Part shown: piece by piece, positions 53,012 to 61,540 of the stretch
Layout of the letters: every line of letters begins with the position of its first letter
Numbering within the stretch: position 1 is the first letter of the stretch
Origin: Liminaster sp964567855
GTDB taxonomy: Bacteria; Bacteroidota; Bacteroidia; Bacteroidales; UBA3663
Direction: 5' to 3'
Assembly: GCA_964567855.1 (NCBI GenBank)
Contig: CAZMOE010000007.1
Span: 34,300 to 98,299 of the forward strand
DNA: 64,000 nt
The notes under the pieces: model-generated
Seen by the model: only the letters and a program-made list of their open reading frames with translations
Database searches by the model: none
What the model was told of the DNA's origin: nothing
Position numbers and translations under genes: made by a program

Positions 53012-54460
53012 ATGAAAAAAGGCATTATTTTACTGGCAGCCGTTTTTTCTTTGTCTATGTTTTCAGTGCAGGCAAAGAAAAATGCTTCGGGAGCCTGGTC
53101 AGAGGCTGATCGGATTGTAAAAAATCTCAAGCAGGTATCTTTCCCCAAGAAGACCTATAACATTTCCGATTTCGGCGCCGTTGCCGCTACTCCGCAACGG
53201 CCGATCAAGTTGGCGCACGATGCTATCAATTTAGCCATTATCACTTGCAGCCAGCAGGGTGGAGGAACCGTCGTTATACCCGATAGTACCTATATCACAG
53301 GTCCTATTACTCTTAAAAGTAATGTCAATTTGCATCTGAGCGATGGTGCGGTATTGAAGTTCTCAACCGATCAGAGTCTCTATTTCCCGGCTGTTTTGAC
53401 CCGTTGGGAAGGTATCGATTGCTATAATACCCATCCGCTTATTTACGCGTATGGCGAAACGAATATCGCTTTGACTGGCAAGGGTACTTTAGATGCCCAG
53501 GGCGCCAATGAAAACTGGTGGGCCATGTGCGGCGCGGCAAAATACGGCTGGCAGCCGGGTATGGTGGCCCAGAAAAACGGTGCGCGTGCGCAGTTGCTGG
53601 AATGGGGCGAGAGCGGAACGCCGGTATTCAAACGCGTTTTCGGACCGGAGGATGGTATGCGCCCTCAGTTTGTGAATTTCTATCGTTGCAATACCATACT
53701 TATTGAAGACGTCGAGTTGTTGAACTCTCCTTTCTGGGTACTTCATCCTCTGTTTTGCGAGGATTTGACTGTACGCGGTGTGAAAATCTACAACCGTGGT
53801 CCGAATGGTGACGGTTGCGATCCGGAATCCTGTAAAAATGTTTTGATTGAGAATTGTACATTCGATACCGGTGACGATTGTATCGCTATCAAGAGCGGCC
53901 GCAATGTGGATGGCCGTAAGTGGAACACGCCGAGTGAAAATATCGTGGTACGCAAATGCCACATGGTCAACGGACATGGCGGTGTCGTGGTCGGTTCTGA
54001 AATTTCCGGCGGCTACCGCAATCTTTATGTGGAAGATTGTACGATGGATTCTCCCGAACTGGAACGCGTGATTCGTATCAAGACCTCCAGTTGCCGTGGT
54101 GGTATTATTGAGAACATCTTTGTTCGTAACGTGACCGTGGGCCGTTGTCGTGAGGCCGTGTTGCGTATTAACTTGGATTATGAACCGAAGGAGGTTTGCC
54201 AGCGAGGCAACAATCCGATCGTGCGTAACGTGAACCTGGAGAATGTCACTTGTAAAGAGAGTCAGTTCGGAGTCGTGCTGATCGGTCTGGAAGATGTCTG
54301 CAATATTTATGACGTTTCTGTCAAAAATTGCGATTTCACAGGCGTGAAGGGCAATAAGAAGACGAAGGACCTTAACCGGATGGACGGTCGTTTCAGAAAC
54401 GTTACGTTCGATAATATGAAACTCAACGGTGAGGCTTTCCCCTCTCCTGCAGATAGATAA
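53012..54460 (+). CDS. GH28 polygalacturonase
   Basis: A 482-residue exported beta-helix glycosidase that hydrolyses alpha-1,4-linked galacturonic acid. A signal peptide ends at about residue 21 (FSVQAK). Active-site motifs in order: NGDGCDPES at 265-273, TGDDC at 286-290 with the paired Asp, GHGG at 321-324 with the catalytic His, and RIKT at 355-358 that binds the substrate carboxylate. It produces galacturonate or short oligomers that the uxa/kdg genes next door can use. It converges on uxaA. Endo or exo action cannot be told from the sequence. Confidence 0.95.
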   Translation: MKKGIILLAAVFSLSMFSVQAKKNASGAWSEADRIVKNLKQVSFPKKTYNISDFGAVAATPQRPIKLAHDAINLAIITCSQQGGGTVVIPDSTYITGPITLKSNVNLHLSDGAVLKFSTDQSLYFPAVLTRWEGIDCYNTHPLIYAYGETNIALTGKGTLDAQGANENWWAMCGAAKYGWQPGMVAQKNGARAQLLEWGESGTPVFKRVFGPEDGMRPQFVNFYRCNTILIEDVELLNSPFWVLHPLFCEDLTVRGVKIYNRGPNGDGCDPESCKNVLIENCTFDTGDDCIAIKSGRNVDGRKWNTPSENIVVRKCHMVNGHGGVVVGSEISGGYRNLYVEDCTMDSPELERVIRIKTSSCRGGIIENIFVRNVTVGRCREAVLRINLDYEPKEVCQRGNNPIVRNVNLENVTCKESQFGVVLIGLEDVCNIYDVSVKNCDFTGVKGNKKTKDLNRMDGRFRNVTFDNMKLNGEAFPSPADR

Positions 54461-54763
54461 GAGTTATAAAACAGGAATATGATTTCGTCGGTATGACTTT
54501 ATTATGGTTGTGCCGGCGATTTCTTTTGCTGTACGGTTGTTTGTCTGTAATGTGGCTGGCGGGCAGCCTTCTCTTGGGTTTGTATTTTTGGTTGCAGGGC
54601 GGGGATTGTTTTGTTGCGTGTTTGTTCTTTTATGAAGCTGTTGCGGAATCGTTTCTGGGTGGTTGACTGTTGTCAGATGTATTTCTGTAATGCCGCTGTT
54701 TGTTAGTGTTTGTTCTGATGGGAGATATTTTGTTTTATGGGAATGCAGTTTGGCAATAAAATA
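54461..54763. other. Gap between GH28 and uxaA
   Basis: About 300 bases, rich in T on the plus strand. No gene, repeat or rightward terminator that I can support. Confidence 0.4.
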
Positions 54764-54804
54764 GATCCGGGACGGTAACTGTTTCAAGTCTGCCGTCCCG
54801 GATC
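54764..54804 (-). terminator. Terminator of the uxaBA operon
   Basis: A perfect 12-base stem (GATCCGGGACGG at 54764-54775 with 54793-54804) is followed on the minus strand by CTATTTTATT. It lies 53 bases after the uxaA stop codon and may also end the GH28 transcript. Confidence 0.75.
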
Positions 54805-54857
54805 TGTTCGTTGGGAAGGAAAAGGCGGTGTGGTATAGGCACACCGAATATGAATTA

Positions 54858-56360
54858 CTATAGGGTCACACCATTTTTGAAGATGGAAATTTCGTGGATG
54901 CCGCTCTTCTCGGAATTGACATATTCTCCGCTTGCGACTTTAAGAACATAGGCAATGAAGTTTTTAACCACTTCGTCCATACTTTGATCTTCCGCCAGGA
55001 CTCCGGCGTTGAAATCGATCCAGTTGGGCTTGTTCTGATAGAGTCTGCTGTTGGTGGAAACTTTCATAGTGGGAACGAAGGTAGCGAACGGAGTTCCGCG
55101 TCCGGTGGTGAAGAGTACCATCTGACATCCGGCGGCAGCCAATGCCGTGGCGGCAACAAGGTCATTGCCGGGGGCGGAAAGCAGGTTCAGACCGTTATGT
55201 TGGAGACGCTCGCCGTATTCCATCACGCCGCATACAGCGCTTTTCCCTGACTTCTGGGTACATCCCAAAGCTTTTTCTTCAAGGGTTGAAATACCGCCGG
55301 CCTTATTGCCCGGAGAGGGATTCTCTCCAACGGGCTCGCCATGGCTGAGGAAATATTCTTTGAAGTTGTTGATAAGCGAAATGGTCTGATTCAGCAATTC
55401 CGGGTTCGCGCAACGCTCCATGAGGATGGTTTCTGCACCGAACATTTCCGGAACTTCCGTCAGGATGGTTGTACCGCCTTGTGTTTCGCAAAGGAAATCG
55501 GAGAAGGCACCGAGCAACGGGTTGGCCGTAATGCCGGAGAAACCATCCGAGCCACCGCATTTCAGGCCGATGCGCAGTTTGGATGCCGGCACGGTTGTGC
55601 GCTGGAATGTTTTGGCCTGTTCGTAAAGCTCTTTAAGAAGTTTCGTACCGTATTCGACTTCATCACCTGGCACTTCCTGGCAAACCATGAATTTTACGCG
55701 GCTTTTGTCATAGTCGCCGCAAAATTCCTCGAATATTTTGGGCTGGTTGTTTTCGCAACCGAGACCTACGACGAGAATACCGCTGGCATTGGGGTGATGT
55801 ACCATGTCGCGCAAAATCTTTTTGGTATTTTCATGGTCTTCGCTAAGCTGTGAGCAGCCGTAGTTATGAGGGAAATCAACGATGCAGTCGACACCTTCGC
55901 CGCCGTTGGTTTCAGCCTTGACACGTTCAACGATTTGTTTGATAATGCCGTTTACGCAGCCGACAGTAGGGATGACCCAGATTTCATTGCGGATACCGAC
56001 TTGTCCGTCGGGGCGGACATAGCCTTCAAACGTAAGCTGTTCTCCTGTCGGGGTGCAAGGCTGCAATCCTTTTAGCTGGATGTTGCTGTAGTCGAGCTGT
56101 CCTGCCAGATTCGTTTTGATATCGTCATGGTCGAGGTATGCCCCTTTTTGAATATTGTGACGGGCATGGCCGATCGGGAAACCGTATTTGATGATATTTT
56201 CGCCTTCTGAAATGTCGCAAAGTGCGACTTTATGACCGACGGGGATATCTGTTACCAAAGTAATGTCCTGGCCGTCGACCGAGATGGTGGTGCCTGCGGT
56301 CAGAGGGGCGATAGCTACAGCTACGTTATCGGCAGGATTGATTTTCAAATATTCTTTCAT
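54858..56360 (-). CDS. uxaA: Altronate dehydratase
   Basis: A 500-residue iron-dependent enzyme that converts D-altronate to 2-keto-3-deoxygluconate. The N-terminal SAF-type domain (residues 1 to about 90; INPADNVAVAIAPL, GHKVALCDISEGE, GFPIGHARHNI) is joined to the large catalytic part, as in the common single-chain UxaA. Conserved Cys and His positions lie in FPHNYGCSQLSEDHENT and LKCGGSDGFSGITANP. It follows uxaB by 114 bases, with an 11-base inverted repeat between them. Confidence 0.94.
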   Translation of the reverse strand: MKEYLKINPADNVAVAIAPLTAGTTISVDGQDITLVTDIPVGHKVALCDISEGENIIKYGFPIGHARHNIQKGAYLDHDDIKTNLAGQLDYSNIQLKGLQPCTPTGEQLTFEGYVRPDGQVGIRNEIWVIPTVGCVNGIIKQIVERVKAETNGGEGVDCIVDFPHNYGCSQLSEDHENTKKILRDMVHHPNASGILVVGLGCENNQPKIFEEFCGDYDKSRVKFMVCQEVPGDEVEYGTKLLKELYEQAKTFQRTTVPASKLRIGLKCGGSDGFSGITANPLLGAFSDFLCETQGGTTILTEVPEMFGAETILMERCANPELLNQTISLINNFKEYFLSHGEPVGENPSPGNKAGGISTLEEKALGCTQKSGKSAVCGVMEYGERLQHNGLNLLSAPGNDLVAATALAAAGCQMVLFTTGRGTPFATFVPTMKVSTNSRLYQNKPNWIDFNAGVLAEDQSMDEVVKNFIAYVLKVASGEYVNSEKSGIHEISIFKNGVTL

Positions 56361-56411
56361 AGTGATTTTTTCGATGTTTAGATAGATGGACTCTTTTTCT
56401 CTGAATACGTT

Positions 56412-56452
56412 AAACGTCCGGGGTAGACATTGGGTCGGAACTCCGGACGTTT
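56412..56452 (-). repeat. Hairpin between uxaB and uxaA
   Basis: AAACGTCCGG at 56412-56421 is complementary to 56443-56452, extendable by one base at each end. It lies in the middle of the operon, without a strong T run. Confidence 0.6.
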
Positions 56453-56474
56453 ATAGATAGATGATATGATATTA

Positions 56475-57953
56475 TCAAAGGATTGTTTTGACGGTTTCAA
56501 GCATTCCCTTCTCCTGAATGGCTTGCAGGAAGTCTGCAACCATGTCTGTCAGGCCCGGAATGGTATTGAGATCGCCGTGCTCGCCCCAGATGAGATCTTT
56601 GGCTGCCAAAACTCCCTCTGCAACTTTGTGAACGTCATTGGTAGCCCACAAGTCGGTGAGGAGCTGCATGATCTTCGGATCGTCGTTAGGAACGATTTCT
56701 GCGCCGTCGGCACGTTTACCGCCTTTATAGTAAGTAATGATGGCTGCAAGACCGAGAACGAGGCCTTTGGGTAATTCGCCTTTGCGTTCCAGATAAGTCT
56801 TGAGACCCGGAAGGTCGCGTGTCTGGTATTTGGGGAAAGAGTTGAGCATGATGCTCGTAACCTGATGGTCGACGTAAGGATTGTTGAAACGTTCGAGGAC
56901 ATCGCCGGCAAATTGACGAAGTTCGTCCATCGGGAGATTGAGAGTCTCCATGAGTTCTTCAAACTGTACCTTGTGAATATACTTTCCAACGATCTCGTGG
57001 TTGCAGGCATCGCGCACGATGTTGATTCCGCTGAGGTAGGCAACCGGTGAAAGAACCGTGTGGGGGCCGTTGAGAAGTGTTACCTTTCTTTCATGGTAAG
57101 GTTTCTCGGATTCTGCGATGAGGACATGCAGACCGGCTTTCTCTGCGGGGAATTCTTTGCGGAGGTCTTCGATAGACATGTTCTCGGGTTTCTCAATTAC
57201 CCACAGGTGGAAGATTTCTGCTTGCACGACGAGATTATCGGCATAACAGATCTTCTCTTGAATCTGAGCGATTTCCTTACGCGGGAATCCGGGAACGATA
57301 CGGTCAACCAATGTGGCGCATACATAGCAGCTGTTGGTGAACCATGCTTTGAATGTTTCGTAATCAGTGCCGAAATCTTCTTTCCAGAGGTCGATGTACT
57401 GGTAGATACATTTCTTGAGGTGATGACCGTTAAGGAAGATCAACTCGCACGGCATGATGATAAGACCTTTGTCGGCAGCACCGTTGAAAGTCTTGAAGCG
57501 GCGATAGAGAAGCTGTGTCAGTTTACCGGGATAAGAAGATGCCGGAGCGTCAGAGAGCTTGCAGTTAGGATCGAATGCGATGCCGGCTTCGGTAGTGTTG
57601 GAGATTACGAAGCGAATTTCCGGCTGGTCAGCCAAAGCCATGAAGGCGGAGTTCTGGCTGTAAGGATTAAGAGCACGACTGATACAGTCAATACGTGTGA
57701 GACTGTTTACGGCTTCACCGTTGAGACGACCCTGAAGGTTTACGTGATAGAGGCAATCCTGTCCGTTAAGCCATTCTGCCATACCTCTTTCAATGGGCTG
57801 GACAACAACGACGCTGGAATTGAAATCGGTTTTCTGGTTCATGTTGTAGATGATCCAGTCTACAAACGCACGAAGAAAATTGCCTTCACCGAACTGAATG
57901 ATTCTTTCGGGGGCGACGGATTTGGGAGCCGTCAGCTTGTTTAATGCTTTCAT
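56475..57953 (-). CDS. uxaB: Tagaturonate reductase (altronate oxidoreductase)
   Basis: A 492-residue NAD-dependent enzyme that reduces D-tagaturonate to D-altronate. The Rossmann start IIQFGEGNFLRAF near residue 20 is followed by SNTTEAGIAFDP and PCELIFLNGHHLKKC (mannitol dehydrogenase-family motifs), then KVTLLNGPHTVLSPVAYLSG. UxaB is preferred over UxuB (fructuronate reductase) because of its length and its pairing with uxaA. It starts 232 bases from the divergent uxaC. Confidence 0.93.
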   Translation of the reverse strand: MKALNKLTAPKSVAPERIIQFGEGNFLRAFVDWIIYNMNQKTDFNSSVVVVQPIERGMAEWLNGQDCLYHVNLQGRLNGEAVNSLTRIDCISRALNPYSQNSAFMALADQPEIRFVISNTTEAGIAFDPNCKLSDAPASSYPGKLTQLLYRRFKTFNGAADKGLIIMPCELIFLNGHHLKKCIYQYIDLWKEDFGTDYETFKAWFTNSCYVCATLVDRIVPGFPRKEIAQIQEKICYADNLVVQAEIFHLWVIEKPENMSIEDLRKEFPAEKAGLHVLIAESEKPYHERKVTLLNGPHTVLSPVAYLSGINIVRDACNHEIVGKYIHKVQFEELMETLNLPMDELRQFAGDVLERFNNPYVDHQVTSIMLNSFPKYQTRDLPGLKTYLERKGELPKGLVLGLAAIITYYKGGKRADGAEIVPNDDPKIMQLLTDLWATNDVHKVAEGVLAAKDLIWGEHGDLNTIPGLTDMVADFLQAIQEKGMLETVKTIL

Positions 57954-58185
57954 GTTATAAAATTAATGTGTTTTAAAGTTGTAAGTATACGTTTTAATTG
58001 CCGCAAATATACTAATATTATTTGCTTTTCAAAAAAAAAACTCTTTTTTTGTATCGAAACCAAAAAAAATATTTATCTTCGCCTCGCTGATTATGTGAAA
58101 AGTTTTTGACTTGCATGTAACAGCCGGAAGATAGAAACAACTTATATATAATTTTATACCAAAACACTTAAATATATTTTGCGAT
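57954..58185. promoter_or_regulatory. Divergent promoter region of the galacturonate genes
   Basis: Leftward: TATATTTG (58004-58011, minus strand) is a perfect -7 box, with TTG at 58030-58032 as a -33 candidate at 18 bases. Rightward: TTTG (58048-58051) and TATCTTCG (58074-58081, one mismatch) are 22 bases apart. An inverted repeat TTTTTTTG/CAAAAAAA (58044-58051 and 58061-58068) overlaps the rightward -33 box and could be an operator, though its low complexity makes this weak. Confidence 0.5.
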
Positions 58186-59601
58186 ATGAAACCATTTATG
58201 GATAAGAACTTTCTGTTGCAGACTGAAACTGCGCAGAAGTTGTACCATGAGCACGCGGCCAAGATGCCGATTATCGATTACCATTGTCATTTGATTCCGA
58301 AGATGGTCGCCGACGATCATCGCTTCAAATCCCTGACGGAAATCTGGCTGGGCGGCGACCATTACAAGTGGCGCGCCATGCGTAGCAACGGTGTTGACGA
58401 ACGTTTTTGTACCGGAAGCGATACGACCGATTGGGAGAAGTTTGAAAAATGGGCAGAAACGGTTCCTTATACTTTCCGCAATCCCCTTTATCATTGGACC
58501 CATCTTGAATTGAAGACCGCATTCGGTATTGACAAGATTCTCAATCCGCAGACTGCCCGTGAAATTTACGATGAATGTAATGACAAATTGCTGAATGATC
58601 CTAACTATACGGCTCGCGGTTTTATGCGCCGTTATCATGTGGAAACCGTATGTACGACTGATGATCCGGTGGATTCCCTTGAGTATCACAAGCAGGTTAA
58701 GGAGAGCGGCTTTGAAGTAAAAATGTTGCCCACCTGGCGTCCTGATAAGGCCATGGCTGTGGAGGTGCCTGCTGAGTTCCGTGCTTATGTCGAAAAACTT
58801 GCCGAAGTATCCGGTGTGACGATCAATAAGTTCCAGGATATGATCGATGCTCTTCAGAAGCGTCATGACTTCTTTGAATCTATGGGCTGTAAGCTTTCTG
58901 ATCATGGTATCGAAGAATTCTATGCCGAAGATTATACCGATGCGGAGATCGATGCTATATTTAATAAGGTATATGGCGGTACAGCTTTGACTCAGGAAGA
59001 AATCTTGAAGTTCAAGAGCGCCATGATGATTATCTTTGCTGAAATGGATTATGCCACGGGTTGGGCACAGCAGTTCCATTATGGTGCCATCCGTAACAAT
59101 AACTCCAAGATGTTTAAGAAACTGGGTCCCGATACGGGCTTCGATTCCATCGGTGAGTTCAACACGGCAAAGGCATGTGCAAAATTCCTCGACAAGTTGA
59201 ATGCAGAGGGTAAACTGACCAAGACAATTCTCTATAACCTCAATCCTTGTGCCAACGAAGTGCTGGCGACGATGCTGGGTAACTTCCAGGACGGTTCTTT
59301 GCCGGGCAAGATCCAGTTGGGTTCCGGTTGGTGGTTCCTCGATCAGAAAGACGGCATGCAGAAGCAGATGAATGCACTTTCCGTGCTTGGTTTGTTGAGC
59401 CGCTTTGTGGGTATGCTTACCGATTCCCGTTCATTCCTCTCTTATCCGCGTCATGAGTACTTCCGCCGTACACTTTGCAACTTGCTCGGTACAGATATTG
59501 AAAACGGCGAGATTCCTTACACCGGTTATGAGGCAGAGCGCGTAAATCAGATGGTAGAGGATATTTGCTATAACAACGCAAAGAATTATTTCCAATTTTA
59601 A
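58186..59601 (+). CDS. uxaC: Uronate isomerase
   Basis: A 471-residue amidohydrolase-fold enzyme that isomerises D-galacturonate to D-tagaturonate and D-glucuronate to D-fructuronate. PIIDYHCHLIPK near residue 27 is the metal-binding HxH strand; CTTDDPVDSLEYH near residue 158 and SGWWFLDQKDGM near residue 384 are further active-site blocks. The length is normal. It is the first gene of the rightward galacturonate unit. Because uxuA is absent here, galacturonate is the likelier substrate. Confidence 0.96.
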   Translation: MKPFMDKNFLLQTETAQKLYHEHAAKMPIIDYHCHLIPKMVADDHRFKSLTEIWLGGDHYKWRAMRSNGVDERFCTGSDTTDWEKFEKWAETVPYTFRNPLYHWTHLELKTAFGIDKILNPQTAREIYDECNDKLLNDPNYTARGFMRRYHVETVCTTDDPVDSLEYHKQVKESGFEVKMLPTWRPDKAMAVEVPAEFRAYVEKLAEVSGVTINKFQDMIDALQKRHDFFESMGCKLSDHGIEEFYAEDYTDAEIDAIFNKVYGGTALTQEEILKFKSAMMIIFAEMDYATGWAQQFHYGAIRNNNSKMFKKLGPDTGFDSIGEFNTAKACAKFLDKLNAEGKLTKTILYNLNPCANEVLATMLGNFQDGSLPGKIQLGSGWWFLDQKDGMQKQMNALSVLGLLSRFVGMLTDSRSFLSYPRHEYFRRTLCNLLGTDIENGEIPYTGYEAERVNQMVEDICYNNAKNYFQF

Positions 59602-59619
59602 TATAAAAGTATAATCGTT

Positions 59620-59656
59620 GTTTTCATGGTTGCAGAATATTTGTAACCATGAAAAC
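59620..59656 (+). repeat. Hairpin between uxaC and kdgK
   Basis: GTTTTCATGGTT at 59620-59631 is perfectly complementary to 59645-59656 with a 13-base loop, followed by ACTTTAG rather than a T run. Confidence 0.6.
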
Positions 59657-59701
59657 ACTTTAGTATAGAGAACTAACAATTTAATAAAACAATAAATTAC
59701 T

Positions 59702-60724
59702 ATGGCAAAAATTGTAACATTGGGCGAGATTATGCTTCGTCTTTCACCTGAAGGCAACGACCGTTTCATTCAGTCAGAATCTTTTCGTATTATTCCTGGC
59801 GGCGGTGAAGCTAATGTAGCTGTCAGCTGTGCCAACTATGGTCACGATGCTTATTTTGTTTCCAAACTCCCTAAGCATGAAATCGGTCAGATCGCAGTAA
59901 ATGCGTTGCGTCGTTATGGCGTTAATACCGATTTCGTGGCCCGTGGCGGCGATCGTGTAGGTCTTTATTATGCAGAGACCGGAGCTTCTATGCGTCCTTC
60001 TAAAGTCATTTACGACCGTGCACATTCCTCTATTGCGGAAGCTGATGCCGCTGATTTCGATTTTGACAAGATCATGGAGGGTGCCGATTGGTTCCACTGG
60101 TCAGGCATTACTCCCGCTATTTCCGACAAGGCCGCTGAATTGACCAAGCTGGCTTGTGAAGCTGCCAAGCGTCATGGTGTCACTGTTTCTGTCGACCTGA
60201 ACTTCCGTAAGAAACTTTGGACGTCAGAAAAGGCTATCTCTATCATGCGTCCTTTGATGCAGTACGTCGATGTTTGTATCGGTAATGAGGAAGATGCAGA
60301 GCTTTGTCTCGGCTTCAAGCCCAATGCAGACGTTGAAGGTGGTGAAACCAATGCCGCCGGTTATGAAGGTATCTTCAAGCAGATGGCTAAAGAATTCGGC
60401 TTTAAGTATGTCGTTTCAACACTTCGCGAATCTTTCTCTGCCACATTCAACGGATGGAAGGCCCTTATCTATAACGGCAGCGAATTTTATCAGTCTAAGC
60501 GCTATGAAATCAATCCCATCATTGACCGAATCGGTGGCGGCGACTCTTTCTCTGGCGGCTTGATTCATGGTCTTTTGACGAAGGCTACTCAAGGCGAGGC
60601 CCTCGAATTTGCAGTGGCCGCTTCTGCCCTGAAACATACTATCAACGGCGACTTTAATCTCGTTTCTGTTGAGGAGGTCGAGTCTTTGGCCGGTGGTAAC
60701 GCCAATGGTCGTGTTCAGCGCTAA
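59702..60724 (+). CDS. kdgK: 2-keto-3-deoxygluconate kinase
   Basis: A 340-residue PfkB-family sugar kinase. The start IVTLGEIMLRLSPEGNDR and the early GGGEANVAVSCANYG loop bind the sugar; the C-terminal DRIGGGDSFSGGLIHG motif contains the catalytic base D281. It phosphorylates KDG to KDPG. It follows uxaC by 100 bases and precedes the KDPG aldolase by 42 bases, which supports the substrate assignment. Confidence 0.93.
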   Translation: MAKIVTLGEIMLRLSPEGNDRFIQSESFRIIPGGGEANVAVSCANYGHDAYFVSKLPKHEIGQIAVNALRRYGVNTDFVARGGDRVGLYYAETGASMRPSKVIYDRAHSSIAEADAADFDFDKIMEGADWFHWSGITPAISDKAAELTKLACEAAKRHGVTVSVDLNFRKKLWTSEKAISIMRPLMQYVDVCIGNEEDAELCLGFKPNADVEGGETNAAGYEGIFKQMAKEFGFKYVVSTLRESFSATFNGWKALIYNGSEFYQSKRYEINPIIDRIGGGDSFSGGLIHGLLTKATQGEALEFAVAASALKHTINGDFNLVSVEEVESLAGGNANGRVQR

Positions 60725-60766
60725 TTTTGAATTCATTTGAGTAATTAATATTTCAATAGAAAGACA

Positions 60767-61438
60767 ATGGCTAAATTTGATAAGGTCGCCGTTCTTAAGA
60801 AAATCGGTGAAACCGGTATGGTTCCGGTCTTTTATCACAAAGATGTGGAAGTCGCCAAGAATGTAGTGAAGGCTTGCTACGAAGGTGGCGTTCGCGCTTT
60901 TGAATTTACCAATCGTGGGGACTTCGCTCATGAAATCTTCGGCGAGCTGGTGAAGTGGGCTGCCAAGGAATGTCCTGAATTGGCTTTGGGTATCGGCTCT
61001 GTTGTAGATGCTCCTACTGCCGCACTTTATATTCAGCTGGGCGCCAACTTTATTGTCGGTCCGCTCTTCAATCCTGATATTGCAGTGGTTTGCAACCGTC
61101 GTCTCGTACCTTACTGCCCTGGTTGCGGTACTGTTTCTGAGATCGGAAAGGCTCAGGAATTGGGTTGCGATTTGACGAAACTCTTCCCCGGCGATGTTTA
61201 TGGTCCCAACATGGTTAAGGGGTTGATGGCCCCGTGTCCGTGGTCGAAGATTATGGTAACCGGCGGTGTTTCACCTGATCGTGAAAACCTTACTTCCTGG
61301 TTCAAAGCCGGTGTTTATTGTGTAGGCATGGGCTCCAAACTCTTCCCGAAGGACAAAGTTGTTGCAGAAGACTGGGCCTATGTAACCAATAAGTGCAAAG
61401 AATGTCTCGATATTATTTCTGAGATACGCACCAAGTAA
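60767..61438 (+). CDS. kdgA: KDPG aldolase (2-dehydro-3-deoxyphosphogluconate aldolase)
   Basis: A 223-residue class I aldolase that splits KDPG into pyruvate and glyceraldehyde 3-phosphate. E46 in AFEFTNRG is the general acid/base, K138 in DLTKLFPGDVYGP forms the Schiff base, and VTGGVSPDRENL binds the phosphate. It is the final step of the galacturonate pathway encoded here. A short terminator-like hairpin follows, before the transporter gene. Confidence 0.93.
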   Translation: MAKFDKVAVLKKIGETGMVPVFYHKDVEVAKNVVKACYEGGVRAFEFTNRGDFAHEIFGELVKWAAKECPELALGIGSVVDAPTAALYIQLGANFIVGPLFNPDIAVVCNRRLVPYCPGCGTVSEIGKAQELGCDLTKLFPGDVYGPNMVKGLMAPCPWSKIMVTGGVSPDRENLTSWFKAGVYCVGMGSKLFPKDKVVAEDWAYVTNKCKECLDIISEIRTK

Positions 61439-61449
61439 TTTTTAGAATC

Positions 61450-61494
61450 ATGAAGTGTCTTTCGCTTTGTTGAACGGGAGGCACTTCATTTTTC
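61450..61494 (+). terminator. Terminator-like hairpin between kdgA and the transporter
   Basis: ATGAAGTG at 61450-61457 pairs with CACTTCAT at 61482-61489, followed by TTTTTC. It may partly end transcription, lowering transporter mRNA, since no clear promoter lies between it and 61541. Confidence 0.6.
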
Positions 61495-61540
61495 TATTAT
61501 CATCAACGATATTAAAATAACTTCAATTACAGAATAAATA

